Shown in pieces: positions 1-9,540 of a stretch of DNA of 64,000 bases (positions are counted from its first letter, which is position 1; each line of letters begins with the position of its first letter). Made by a program: the position numbers and the translations under genes. Source of the DNA: Littorina saxatilis. Its lineage: Eukaryota > Mollusca > Gastropoda > Littorinimorpha > Littorinidae. The notes under the pieces were generated by a model. It saw nothing but the letters and a program-made list of their open reading frames with translations, was not told the origin of the DNA and did not search any database. Location: the NCBI RefSeq assembly GCF_037325665.1, contig NC_090250.1, forward strand, positions 33,454,015 to 33,518,014. Reading direction: 5' to 3'.

Positions 1-1
1 A

Positions 2-1300
2 ACACCTGACGTGATGCAGATTCTCATATTGCTGTTTGCCGACGATGTACTCTTGATATCCTATAGCGCAGCCGGGTTACAGAAACAGATTGATGTGTTA
101 AAACAGTTTACGGATAAGTTTTCCATGACAGTCAACCTGAATAAGACAAAGGTAATCGTTTTTAGAAAAGGAGGATTTTTGGCAGCAAATGAAGCCTGGA
201 AGTACGGAAACGAGGACATAGAGGTTGTGAACAGTTACAAGTACTTGGGGCTAAATTTCACCACAAAATTGTCATTGACGCAAATGGTCAGCGATCTGGC
301 CTCAAAGGCAAAGATAAGGACTGGCCAAATCCTAAGATGTTTGTGGAGGCTAAGCAACATACCTAGAAGCGTATTTTTAAAAATAATTGACGCACAGGTC
401 CTCCCGATCTTAATGTATGGATCTGAGCTATGGGGATTCCAAAGGTTTGAAGCTCTTGAGAAAGCCCATTTGTTTGCATGCAAGAAGTTTTTGTGTGTAG
501 GACGACAAACACCAAACAAGATGGTATATGGTGACTTAGGCCGCTACCCACTTTATGTCACTTCGTCGGTTCGCTGTATTAAGTATTGGCTGAGAGTGTT
601 ACATTTGCCAAGCGAAAGACTCCCAAGGAAAGCATATGACATGATGAAACATTTACAGGGTTATGGCAAGAAAACATGGTCTCATTATTTGAAAGAAGAG
701 TTATGCATGTACGGCTTTGGAGATGTCTGGCTGCAACAAGGTGTAGGCGATTTGAATCGATTTATAGCAGTATTCAGACAACGACTGGTTGATTGCTTCC
801 AGCAAGACTGGCACGACAGCATCATGAACTCGGAGCGATTTGAATTTTATTCGCTCTTTAAACAAGAAATTCGCGCTGAAGTGTACATAGACCATATTCA
901 GCTCCGCTGTTTTCGAGATGCATACATACAATTTCGATTTGGTATTTCACCCATAAACACTCACAAATGCCTCTATCGAACTGACGTTGTACCGGGCCTT
1001 TTGATTTGCCCTGTATGCAGAGAGGACGTGGAAGACGAGAAACATGTATTGTTTGTATGCAAAGGATATTGTGATTATAGACTTGATGTCAAAATATTAA
1101 GAGAAAAAAACCAGAGTGAAGATGCGAACAGTATTATACGTGTTATGTCTGTAGATAAAGGGGATTCAGTGGTGCATGTGGCCAGATTCTTATATCGTGT
1201 TTTTCAAAAAAAGGAAAAGTTTTTTGGACTAGTTACCCAATGTGGAACAGGTGAACGAGACAGCGATGTGTTATACATAGTTTGTGCCGTGGAATGTTAG
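2..1300 (+). CDS. LINE ORF2 C-terminal part: reverse transcriptase end and zinc-knuckle tail
   Basis: This is the 3' part of a non-LTR retrotransposon polyprotein. The frame is open to the window edge, so the start, and any endonuclease, lies outside. Near the N-terminus of the visible part is the reverse transcriptase catalytic motif in its FADD form (LLFADDVLLIS), followed by the conserved block with NLNKTKVIVF and the YKYLG segment that ends the palm. About 290 residues later comes a cysteine-histidine motif of spacing C-x2-C-x8-H-x4-C (CPVC...H....C), as in the C-terminal tails of several LINE clades. About 430 codons are uninterrupted up to the TAG stop, so the copy may be recent. No RNase H domain is evident after the RT. 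The clade (Jockey/I/CR1-like) cannot be settled from this fragment. Confidence 0.85.
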   Translation, partial: TPDVMQILILLFADDVLLISYSAAGLQKQIDVLKQFTDKFSMTVNLNKTKVIVFRKGGFLAANEAWKYGNEDIEVVNSYKYLGLNFTTKLSLTQMVSDLASKAKIRTGQILRCLWRLSNIPRSVFLKIIDAQVLPILMYGSELWGFQRFEALEKAHLFACKKFLCVGRQTPNKMVYGDLGRYPLYVTSSVRCIKYWLRVLHLPSERLPRKAYDMMKHLQGYGKKTWSHYLKEELCMYGFGDVWLQQGVGDLNRFIAVFRQRLVDCFQQDWHDSIMNSERFEFYSLFKQEIRAEVYIDHIQLRCFRDAYIQFRFGISPINTHKCLYRTDVVPGLLICPVCREDVEDEKHVLFVCKGYCDYRLDVKILREKNQSEDANSIIRVMSVDKGDSVVHVARFLYRVFQKKEKFFGLVTQCGTGERDSDVLYIVCAVEC

Positions 1301-1512
1301 AGCAGGTTTGATTGCAAATAATGTATGCTGGTGTTGTACACTTGTGTTGTTGTTGTACCTATTCAAATTGTTGATTTTTGCGCTGGAAATGTTTGTATGT
1401 TAGAAAGAGAGAGAGGGAGAGAGGGAGAGAGAGACACTGACAGACACTGACACTGACACAGTTTAATTGAATATGGGCCTACAGCCCCTTTCAATGGGGG
1501 GGTACACATGAA

Positions 1513-1562
<50 letters not shown>

Positions 1563-1911
1563 AAGAGAAAGAGAAAGAGAAAGAGAGAGAGAGAGAGTTT
1601 GTGCCGTGGAACGATAGAGCATGATTGAAAGCCGATAATGTATGTTAGCACTGTAAACTTGTTTGTCGTTGCACCTACCCATATTGTTAATTCATGCGCT
1701 GGATATGTCTTTAGGTTTAAGAGAGAGAGTGAGAGAGAGAGAGCGTGCGTGCGTTCGTGTGAGTATATGTTAGGGAGAAAGAGATAAAACCGGTTGATTG
1801 TCCATAAAAACAAACACACGGCATGTATTACTGACCCCCCCCCCCTCCCCACACCCCGTTGAAATGAACCTTGTGTGTTTAATCAATAAAATGTCTTACG
1901 TCTTACGTCCC
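1301..1911 (+). mobile_element. LINE 3' UTR with a partial duplication
   Basis: The segment after the LINE stop (from about 1283, TTTGTGCCGTGGAA, to about 1400) recurs at about 1597-1722 with moderate divergence. The two copies are separated by purine (GAGA) microsatellites. The likely 3' end is at about 1885-1911, with an AATAAA-like motif followed by repeated TCTTACG. The duplicated UTR may be a tandem duplication or a second LINE 3' end lying next to the first. Confidence 0.6.
1390..1600. repeat. (GA)n microsatellites
   Basis: Two purine tracts, about 1405-1435 and 1516-1597, of GA/GAAA units inside the duplicated LINE 3' region. Confidence 0.9.
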
Positions 1912-2047
1912 TCCCCCTCTATATCTCTCTCTCTCCCCCTTCTTTCTCTCTCTCTCTTTTTTCTGCCCCCCCCCCCCCCCCCCTTCTCTCTCTATCTCTC
2001 TTCCCCCCGTCTCTCTCTATCTCTCTTTCCCCCTCTCCCCTCTCTCT

Positions 2048-2083
<36 letters not shown>

Positions 2084-2085
2084 GA
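1912..2085. repeat. (CT)n / poly-C low-complexity tract
   Basis: Pyrimidine-rich CT, CCCT and C-run sequence directly after the LINE 3' end. The open frame across it is an artefact of composition. From 2086 to 2290 I see nothing recognisable. Confidence 0.9.
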
Positions 2086-2301
2086 TCGCCACCTCTTCTA
2101 GCTGGTACCCGAAAAGGTGACAACAAAAAAGATCATGCTACATTTATCGTTCCCTTTCACGAGAAATCAACACTGATGAGAAAAACGTACCCTCACGAAA
2201 AATAATATAATTACACGCATAAGCTAATCTTTAGAGGTAAGATTTTAGTGCACTCTTGAGAGAATAATTATGGAAAATGCGCCTCGGATGAACGAAAGCT
2301 A

Positions 2302-2667
2302 ACCCCCCGCGAGTTATATTTTAGGGGGAAGAATTTACCCCATGCTCCCCAGCATGTCGTAAGAGGCGACTAACGGATTCTGTTTCTCCTTTTACCCTTG
2401 TTAAGTGTTTCTTGTATAGAATATAGTCAATGTTTGTAAAGATTTTAGTCAAGCAGTATGTAAGAAATGTTAAGTCCTTTGTACTGGAAACTTGCATTCT
2501 CCCAGTAAGGTAATATATTGTACTACGTTGCAAGCCCCTGGAGCAATTGTTTGATTAGTGCTTTTGTGAACAAGAAACAGTTAACAAGAGGCTCTATCCC
2601 ATCTTTCCCCGTCGCGATATAACCTTCGTGGTTGAAAACGACGTTAAACACCAAATAAAGAAAAGAA
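2302..2667 (+). mobile_element. SINE family A, full-length copy
   Basis: About 366 bp, beginning with the CCCCCCGCG/AGGGGGAAGAATTTACCC block, with GCATGTCGTAAGAGGCGAC in the body and ending GACGTTAAACACCAAATAAAG. An 11-bp target-site duplication, AACGAAAGCTA, flanks it at 2291-2301 and 2668-2678, so the ends are firm. Other copies lie at 30940-31306 and 54627-54992 (-), with a 3' tail only at 26133-26232. The shared 3' tail suggests mobilisation by a partner LINE. Confidence 0.88.
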
Positions 2668-2678
2668 AACGAAAGCTA

Positions 2679-2843
2679 GACGGAAGAACAAGATTAAAGG
2701 CACACGCCTTCTCGTGTCAACAGTTCGGCTCGCCATCGCAGATCTGTCTGGACAGGCTTACATATGATAATACCATCCTCCACTTGGTTGAATACCAAAA
2801 ATGAACAGGCTGTGTGCTCTCGATCTGTGCACAGGGGACATGT
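2679..2843. other. Unassigned flank with a foldback-family motif
   Basis: The stretch includes GCAGATCTGTCTGGACAGGC, related to the foldback family seen at 10878-11110 and 60005-60245. No gene is visible. Confidence 0.4.
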
Positions 2844-3107
2844 GTGACCCTCCACCACGGAATGAGTCGCATGTCACCTTTGCATGCGTGACCCTCCACC
2901 ACGGAATGAGTCGCATGTCACCTTTGCATGTGTGACCCTCCACCACGGAATGAGTCGCATGTCACCTTTGCATGTGTGACCCTCCACCACGGAATGAGTC
3001 GCATGTCACCTTTGCATGTGTGACCCTCCACCACGGAATGAGTCGCATGTCACCTTTGCATGTGTGACCCTCCACCACGGAATGAGTCGCATGTCACCTT
3101 TGCATGT
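2844..3107. repeat. 44-bp tandem array, six copies
   Basis: Six nearly identical 44-bp units begin GTGACCCTCCACCACGG at 2844, 2888, 2932, 2976, 3020 and 3064. Copies differ at only one or two sites, so the array is young. A single inverted unit lies at 4923-4961, which suggests that the array and that unit mark the two ends of one larger element. Confidence 0.95.
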
Positions 3108-4070
3108 GTGATGGGGTGGAAGGATGTGGATAATATTGATTGTTGACCCTTGATGTAGTAGTTGGGTGAATGTAGTCACCTAGTAGAAGTAAACCCCGAA
3201 GTTCAGGAGTACACCATGTGGGTGCCTCTTTAGTGTCTTGCGCTGAACGAACATCACTTGCTCTCGTAATGGACTTTCACTCACATGTAGAGAATGATAG
3301 ACAAGAGTTCACTGGCACAGACCGACGAATCACTTGATGCAACATGAAACTCTGGAAAACCATGTCTGTCGATTCACATTTCTCTTTATTTTCTATTCTT
3401 CTCTTCTCCTCACCAACCCAGCTCCCAGCCCAAAGGCCGGGAGTCTACACCAATTATAGTACAATACAATTTACATCAGTATGTCTCCATGATAACAAAG
3501 TACAAAAACAAGTACGTCCTCTCTCTCCGAGATAGTTCTCAGTTCTCTCCCAAAATCTCAAATGCTATCATGTACATGGGGATGGGTGGCGTCAAAAGCC
3601 ACCAATCAAGAGTTAGCTAACAAAACTGACATCACTTCTCATTGACATTGGTCAGTAAAGACAAGGAAAGGGGGGGGGGGGGTTAGAGACTAAAACTCCA
3701 AGCCACCTGGCATCTTCTATGATCTACCCTGTCAAAAGAAATGACACCCACTTGACAAAACGCCGAGTCCAACGATACCCAGACAGGCTGGCGGCACATT
3801 GCATAACGACCACCTGGGGCCCAAGGTACCCCGGCGTCTCTCTCTGCGAGGGCGGCTTGACGTCAAAGGAAAACATATTATGTTCCCTAGTGGACACAGC
3901 CGACTGAGCGAGTTTACGACCTCCAGGTGTCGGAGCATATCAAAATTTAACTTAGAACAGATAATGACATTACACAAAACATAAAGCGATGGGCAAAACT
4001 TACACAAGACAGGAATGACATAAAAACATTATAACGAATTAGTAGCCAGTTTAGCACTTGGCGACACATG
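3108..4070. other. Unassigned interior, no gene seen
   Basis: No convincing ORF or repeat signature apart from a G run near 3668. It probably belongs to an element bounded by the 44-bp units at 2844-3107 and 4923-4961, with the TRIM inserted in it. Confidence 0.4.
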
Positions 4071-4327
4071 TGTGACAGGGGAGGCTACCGCTCCTTTCAC
4101 AGCAGACTCTGCACCCGAGTTGTTGGCCTTTAAAGTCAACACCGGTGAGTTGTGGAATTCTGTTTGTGATGGGGTCTGGTGGTTTCCGATTGTCTGTATG
4201 TTCATGGAAACCTTCGGGTTTGCATAACAGTTTTTATAGGGCTAAGAAATTAGCCCTAACATTTTCAATCCTGTTTGATTGCACTTCGCCTCCCGAGGTG
4301 ATCGTAGTGTTTCGGCACTCGGTTACA
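4071..4327 (+). repeat. TRIM left LTR
   Basis: 257 bp, TGTGAC...GTTACA, nearly identical to 4491-4747. Confidence 0.87.
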
Positions 4328-4490
4328 TCTGGCGCTTGCGAGCAGGGATGGGACTCGGCATGATATGTTCAGGTAATGGCATGATATGACCACTGAACAT
4401 TTTCGTGCTGTTCCCATTCGGCGAACCTGGGATGGACAGTGGTCCCCCGGTTCGGAACTTCGGGACGAAGTTAATTCAAACGGGGGCGAT

Positions 4491-4747
4491 TGTGACAGGG
4501 GAGGCTACCGCTCTTTTCACAGCAGACTCTGCACCCGAGTTGTTGGCCTTTAAAGTCAACACCGGTGAGTTATGGAATTCTGTTTGTGATGGGGTCTGGT
4601 GGTTTCCGATTGTCTGTATGTTCATGGAAACCTTCGGGTTTGCATAACAGTTTTTATAGGGCTAAGAAATTAGCCCTAACATTTTCAATCCTGTTTGATT
4701 GCACTTCGCCTCCCGAGGTGATCGCAGTGTTTCAGCACTCGGTTACA
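4491..4747 (+). repeat. TRIM right LTR
   Basis: 257 bp, the direct-repeat partner of 4071-4327, followed by the CATG duplication. Confidence 0.87.
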
Positions 4748-4922
4748 CATGATTTTCATATTTTTACATTTTCCCAAAGAGTTTTGTATGCTCTATCCAG
4801 TGGTGAAAACCGTTTCAGAAAAGAGCGAAAACTGTTTGAGTTATAAGCCTGTGACTAAGGTGACCCTCACACTGTTACCAGACACTCCCCGGACTTATAT
4901 TAAGCCTAACGCAGAACCGCGC

Positions 4923-4961
4923 GAGGTGACATGCGACTCATTTCGTGGTGGAGGGTCACAT
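4923..4961 (-). repeat. Lone inverted copy of the 44-bp unit
   Basis: GGTGACATGCGACTCATTTC onward is the reverse complement of the array unit at 2844-3107, with few differences. Confidence 0.85.
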
Positions 4962-5190
4962 TTTTCATTAATTAATTCTGTAAAAGCCACTTTTTTTTTA
5001 AAAGATATAATTAATTGATTACAAAAATAATCACACAGGCAAGTAGTCAGTGTGTTGACTGTTGGTATGTGTCCATGTGGAGGGATGGCCGTATCCCGTG
5101 TTATTGCATGAAGGGAGCAACTGTTTACACGAGAAGAAGTGTGCCTTTTAGCTTTTGATTTTTGACCTCTGTGTAGTTCATTACCCAATA

Positions 5191-5282
5191 TTGACGGACT
5201 GTGTGATGATATCTTCTGCTATGGTCTGTTGAGACTGTCGAAACAGACCAAAAGCAGAAGATATCATCACACAGTCTGTCAA
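5191..5282. repeat. Foldback hairpin, arms of about 40 bp
   Basis: The left arm starts TTGACGGACTGTGTGATG and the right arm ends CATCACACAGTCTGTCAA. Pairing is near perfect around a loop of about 11 nt. It looks like a MITE or the foldback part of a larger repeat; a small-RNA precursor is possible but there is no other support. Confidence 0.8.
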
Positions 5283-5562
5283 TGTTAGATATATTGCTAA
5301 TTCTCTGGACATTTTGTATTTACTGTAAAGAAATTACAAAAGTATTTGTCTCAGTTTTGGCTGTTCCATATCCCTCCCTCTGATTATTATTTCTTTTTGT
5401 TCACTCTTTTCTTGTACTTTTCAGTATTTTAAAATGTCTTTCCTTTCAAAAAGTCTTTAGTCACTTGCTCAACTAAATTCTGGGATAATTACATTTTCAT
5501 ATATATTTGTTTGTTTTTAAATTTAGGTGTTTTTGTTTTTGAAGTGGGGAAGCAATAAAGAG

Positions 5563-5610
5563 GTCGTCGATATCAAAACTGATATCGACGGAAATGTCGT
5601 CGATATCACT
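5563..5610. repeat. Nested palindromes of GTCGATATC
   Basis: CGTCGATATC and its complement occur three times in 48 bp (inverted, then direct), giving alternative hairpins. Probably part of the same repeat as the 5191-5282 foldback. 5283-5562 and 5611-5800 hold no gene I can see. Confidence 0.65.
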
Positions 5611-5799
5611 TTTGCACTGAGCTCAGTTTTGCCCAATTGACCAATGGAAATCCACGTAACATATGAAATAGCAATATTGTCAAATATTGTTCAGCAAATC
5701 AATTCTGCTACAGGTCTTGGAAAGATATGTGTCATTACTTTTGAATAAATTGGTATTGGTATAATATCAGTCGTCCTGTGAGGTTACCCTCATGGACAT

Positions 5800-6066
5800 T
5801 AGGGCTGCTTTCTAACTCGGGAAAGCTATAGCTGCCATACAGTACGGCGCTACCAATTTCCCCCCTTTTCCTGCATGTTTTATTGTTTCCAAGCCCTGAG
5901 ACTTTCGCTGTGGACTTGGGATCTGTATCGTGCGCATGCGTTCACACGGGGATGTTCGCACACCGAGGAGAGTCTGTGAAAAGTTGACTCTGGAAAATAA
6001 ATTCCTCGTCGAACGTGGGGGGTCGAACAGCCAGCGCCGCTACCGATTGAGCTATCTCACCGCCTA
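5800..6066 (-). mobile_element. SINE family C, truncated and diverged copy
   Basis: It resembles 59596-59998, with the conserved GAGAGTCTGTG..AAAGTTGACTCT block at about 5968-5995 and a tRNA-like head on the - strand at about 6000-6062 (box-A-like TAGCTCAATCGGTAG, read on -). Only part of the body is recognisable. Confidence 0.65.
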
Positions 6067-6730
6067 TAGCATTTAGCCCTGCGTGGTCTTATCATTTCAG
6101 TGTGGCAAATTTCTCAGATCAGTGATGTTTACTCCTCTGATTGCTTTCTATTGAAACGCGGCGATGCTCCAGTACAAGCTGATTGCTTCCGCTCTTTTGT
6201 TTCTGCTTAAATGTTTGCTAATTGTGTTTGCTTGTAATTCCCCTCGCTCCTTGTCTTTGTTTGCTCGTACTTAAAGATTAATGCAAACTTTTCATTGTTT
6301 GAGACATTTTTTTTGTTTGCTTCTGCGTACATTTTAGTAACCATGCGTAACGTAGGCCTACGTTCCTCTTTAGGGTTAGGGCGATTTGTTGTAAAAAGCA
6401 AGTTCTATATTTGCTCAAACCAGGGACCTATGCTCAAACCATTATCCTCGTAAATACATAAGTATATTATTGTATCTCGTGTTTGTCTCTTTCAACCTTA
6501 TCAAATGTGTATCGGGCACAGTGATAAAAATGGGCCTGTGTCCATTCGAAAGACATCATGAAGGTAGACTTTTCCCGGTTCATAAATAACATCAATACAA
6601 TTTGACAAAACCAATAGCCCTGACATTCTCTTTTGTCGGCAGAGAAGCTCATTGGCAGTTGCAATCTCTTTGCAAATCCTGAACCCCTTTTCCCTGTTAT
6701 TGAAAGTTATCGATTTGACTTGACTTACTT
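6067..6730. other. Unassigned, no gene seen
   Basis: AT-rich sequence with only short overlapping open frames lacking domain motifs. I see no splice-flanked coding block. Confidence 0.4.
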
Positions 6731-6960
6731 GACTTATTCCTGTAGACTCCCTGTGGAGCATAGGGCCGCAACAACTCCTCGCCAACGCACCCGGTTCTGG
6801 GCAGCTCCTTTCAGTCGGGGCCATGTCGATTTGACTACAGATCAATAATGAAAGAGTTAATAAGAAATTCAATAACGAACGACTGATAGTAAGGACTCTG
6901 AGACGTTCGCAAGAACCCAGTCCTCTACGGAAGAAGAAGAAGAAGAAGGAGAAGTAAGTG
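6731..6960 (+). mobile_element. Probable GAA-tailed retroposed repeat
   Basis: A body including CAACGCACCCGGTTCTGGGC is followed by a (GAA)n tail at about 6935-6953. The tail type matches SINE family D. The left boundary is not defined. Confidence 0.4.
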
Positions 6961-7321
6961 ACCAAAACTAAAACAATGCAAACAGGATTCCTCTTAACAA
7001 ACAGGGCCGTCGTGTATTTCATACTTATATTAAGTCGAAACGTCCCATCTGAATTCATTATGTCAAGCTAATTGTATGAGGTGAGTCCAGGTTTCGTTGT
7101 TTCTGTTTGGTGGCATATAGGTCAGGCCCTATGCGTACAACCACTTCAGCAGCACAAATACGGGACATTTAATTTCGCTCACACAGCACGTGGAATAGAG
7201 CCTGTTGTTGCTCGATGCAAAGCCGATGAAGCTCAGTATTGTGACTCTCATAGCGCGCGAAACGCAAGGAATTGCGCTTTGATCATTACCATGTGCGTCA
7301 TCCCATCTCGAACCTGCTAAT
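6961..7321. other. Unassigned, no clear gene
   Basis: A short open frame (about 7072-7320) has no recognisable motif or splice context. Confidence 0.35.
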
Positions 7322-7333
7322 GATAATTTCTTT

Positions 7334-7723
7334 TGACGGGCGCTGTGGCGGGGTGGTAAGACGTCGGCCTCTTAATCGGAAGGTCGAGGGTTCGAATCCC
7401 GGCCGCGGCCGCCTGGTGGGTTAAGTGTGGAGATTTTTCTGATCTCCCAGGTCAACTTATGTACAGACCTGCGAGTGGCTTATCCCCCTTCGTGTGTACA
7501 CGCAAGCACAAGACCAAGTGCGCACGGAAAAGATCCTGTAATCCATGTCAGAGTTCGGTGGGTTACAGAAACACAAAAATACCCAGCATGCTTCCTCCGA
7601 AATCGGCGTATGGGTGCCTATAAATGGCGGGGTAAAAACGGTCATACACGTAAAATTACATTCGTGCAAAAACACGAGTGTACGTGGGAGTTTCAGCCCA
7701 CGAACGCAGAAGAAGAAGAAGAA
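7334..7723 (+). mobile_element. SINE family D (tRNA-derived, GAA tail)
   Basis: A 390-bp element. The tRNA-like head has a box-A-like GGTGGTAAGAC and the box B GGTTCGAATCC, then a body with CGTGTGTACACGCAAGCACA and a (GAA)n tail. A 12-bp target duplication, GATAATTTCTTT, lies at 7322-7333 and 7724-7735. A second copy, at 12241-12428 plus 14351-14415, is split by a DNA transposon. Confidence 0.88.
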
Positions 7724-7787
7724 GATAATTTCTTTGTTTTTTTGTTTTTTCCCGATGTGTCTATGAAGGAGAGGGGTGCCGTCTGAG

Positions 7788-7852
7788 ACCGTACAATACT
7801 ACGAAGGATCCTTTTGACGTTGACATTGCTGCCTACAACTATCCCATCTATG
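7788..7852 (+). CDS. Putative exon A of an unrecognised membrane-protein gene
   Basis: The frame reads ...TTKDPFDVDIAAYNYPIY and ends in a donor, TATG|GTTAGT, leaving one base over. The next supported exon (8519) starts with two bases, so the split codon becomes GAC and the frame continues as PIY-D-SLPDAVDES. The acceptor is uncertain. Candidates are the AG before 7788 (CTGAG|ACC) or before 7769 (TGAAG|GAG), both after a T-rich tract left by the adjacent SINE insertion. Earlier exons, including the signal peptide, are not identified. Acidic and tyrosine-rich, with no domain I recognise. Confidence 0.5.
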
Positions 7853-7865
7853 GTTAGTGCCCGTC

Positions 7866-7867
<2 letters not shown>

Positions 7868-7911
<44 letters not shown>
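7868..7911. repeat. (GT)n microsatellite
   Basis: About 22 GT units, directly after exon A. Confidence 0.95.
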
Positions 7912-7912
<1 letters not shown>

Positions 7913-8248
7913 CCCCGTTTCCACAGGTTTGGTTGCCTAAATCACCATAAGGCAACCATCCACACGTGGATGGCAACCTAAACTCTGGATGGCAACCTAA
8001 TTGTGTGGATGGTCGCTTCATTTAACACCGTTAAATTGACTTTTTTGACGGAAAGAATGTCATAACAATGTTCAAAATGACATTCTTTCCGTCCTCTATA
8101 GGCGACGAAATAGGTCAAATTTTGTGCATTTTTTAGTGCAAAATTCTTCGATGCCGGAGCGAGTACTGCACCCAGTGCTGTTGTAGTGCAAGTGCACTAG
8201 AAAGGCACTACACCCAGTGCCGCCTCTTAGGTAACCATCCACACTTTA
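7912..8248. repeat. Short unclassified element between two GT tracts, with a 17-bp hairpin
   Basis: GGTTGCC/GGCAACC motifs recur in both orientations at 7931-8010, and AACCATCCACAC recurs near the right end. In the middle (8047-8093) is a hairpin whose 17-bp arms, GACGGAAAGAATGTCAT and its complement, are perfect. Probably a MITE-like insertion in a GT tract. Confidence 0.5.
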
Positions 8249-8249
8249 G

Positions 8250-8412
8250 GTATGTGTGTGTGTGTGTGTGTGGTCGTAATTGTGCAAGTGAGTGCGTATG
8301 CCTGTCTGTGTGTCACAGCCTGTCAGACGGTCTGTTCTGCCCTTACGTGTGTTGTGTGTGTGTGTGTGTGTGTGTACTTGTGTGCGTGCGTGCGCGTGTG
8401 TGTGTGTACGGT

Positions 8413-8454
<42 letters not shown>

Positions 8455-8480
8455 TGTGTGTGTCTGTCTGTGTCTGTCTG
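8250..8480. repeat. (GT)n-rich low-complexity tract
   Basis: GT repeats with interruptions. The long open frames across them are compositional, but the last one reads in frame into exon B. Confidence 0.93.
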
Positions 8481-8518
8481 TCTAACTTTCCGCTATCTGC
8501 CTATCTTTGTTTCTACAG

Positions 8519-8806
8519 ACTCTTTGCCAGACGCCGTCGACGAGTCCACGGCAAATTCCACACCGGTGTCTTACAAGCCCGGAAACGACGCCAGGACGAG
8601 GAAGAATTGCAGGCTTGCGTGCGACAATATTCATTTCGACACGGCGCTGCCCGTCGGCTGCTGGTTTGCCCAGTATTTTGAAGACCTGCTGGACAAATCA
8701 GAGCGCTGCGTGTTGCTGCTTGCTCCCTCTATGCCAGACGTGCTGTACAACATTGTCAACGCGACCGACTACAACATTTCGCAATGGTTCCGCACCTGCC
8801 TCTACC
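8519..8806 (+). CDS. Exon B of the unrecognised cysteine-rich membrane-protein gene
   Basis: The acceptor is a pyrimidine tract ending TTTCTACAG|AC and the donor is CTACC|GTAGGT. The 288-bp exon is two bases plus 95 codons plus one base, in phase with exon A and exon C. It encodes part of an apparent extracellular domain with cysteines spaced CRLAC, GCW, ERCV and RTCLY, and N-glycosylation sequons NST, NAT and NIS. No paralogue or domain is recognised. The base composition and amino-acid complexity are clearly coding, unlike the GT and GGTT repeats on both sides. Joined to exon C it gives a protein with a C-terminal transmembrane segment. Function unknown. Confidence 0.8.
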
Positions 8807-8829
8807 GTAGGTGGCCGCGACTGTTTGTT

Positions 8830-9215
8830 TGCTGGGCTGGTTGGCTGGTTGGTTGGTTGGTTGGTTGGTTGGCACCGCGGTTTGCTCACAATCATTACGT
8901 GCTACGTGCACATGTGCGTGAGCCAATGTCGGACCTTCCAATGATGATTTTGTTGGTTGGTTGGCACCGCGGTTTGCCCTAGCTCATTAACACGTGCGTG
9001 AGCCTAGGCCTATGTTGGACCTTCCCATGATGATCAGTTTTGTTGGTTGGTTGGCACCACGGTGTGCTCACGCTCAGCATTATCATGTGCGTGAGCGTTT
9101 GTTGGGTCTGCTCAGGATAACTTATTTGGTTGGTTATTTGGCATTGCGGTTTGCTAAAGCTCATTAACATGTCAGTGAGCCCATCGCGGAGCATGATGGT
9201 TGCTTTATTGGTTGG
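8830..9215. repeat. Tandem repeat of about 90 bp with GGTTGGTT tracts
   Basis: TTGGTTGGCACCGCGGTTTG and variants recur at about 8860, 8952, 9043 and 9131, each followed by a GCTCA...ATGTGCGTGAGC segment. A further single copy lies at about 9573-9620. The array starts just inside the intron after exon B. 9216-9540 holds nothing I recognise. Confidence 0.8.
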
Positions 9216-9540
9216 TTGGTTGTTTGCTTGCTCGTTTAATACAATTAAGTCACAGTGTAGCTCATTCTAAATGACCTAACATAATTATTTTAAAGCTGAA
9301 AGCGGCGTATTGGTCGAGGGTTGCTAGTTGTGTAGCTCACCTGCCTCCACGGACAACAGGCCAGTTGGCGCGCAAGGAAGTTACGGTATCTACCCATGTT
9401 TTTAAATACCTGACCCAGGGCCAAAGCTTTGATGCCACCCGGCGCAGTTCGAATGGCTATTTTGAACATGAGGCTACCTTACGCGACAAACCTGGACATA
9501 CTGAATTAAACTAAGACAGAGACGGTGGGGGCGAAGAAGG

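Larger units (their letters stand above)
4071..4747 (+). mobile_element. Miniature LTR retroelement (TRIM), looks whole
   Basis: Two direct repeats of exactly 257 bp each begin TGTGACAGGGG and end GGTTACA (TG...CA termini). They enclose a 163-bp non-coding interior. The interior starts right after the left repeat with a primer-binding-site-like TCTGGCGCTTGCGAGCAGGG and ends with a purine-rich CGGGGGCGAT before the right repeat. A 4-bp target duplication, CATG, lies at 4067-4070 and 4748-4751. The two repeats differ at only about four positions (about 98% identical), so insertion is recent. Size and layout fit a TRIM, moved by an autonomous LTR element elsewhere. Confidence 0.85.

Noticed and set aside
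8252-8485. Long open frames of Cys/Val repeats
   Set aside because: They are translations of GT microsatellites; only the part from 8519 on, after a good acceptor, looks coding.
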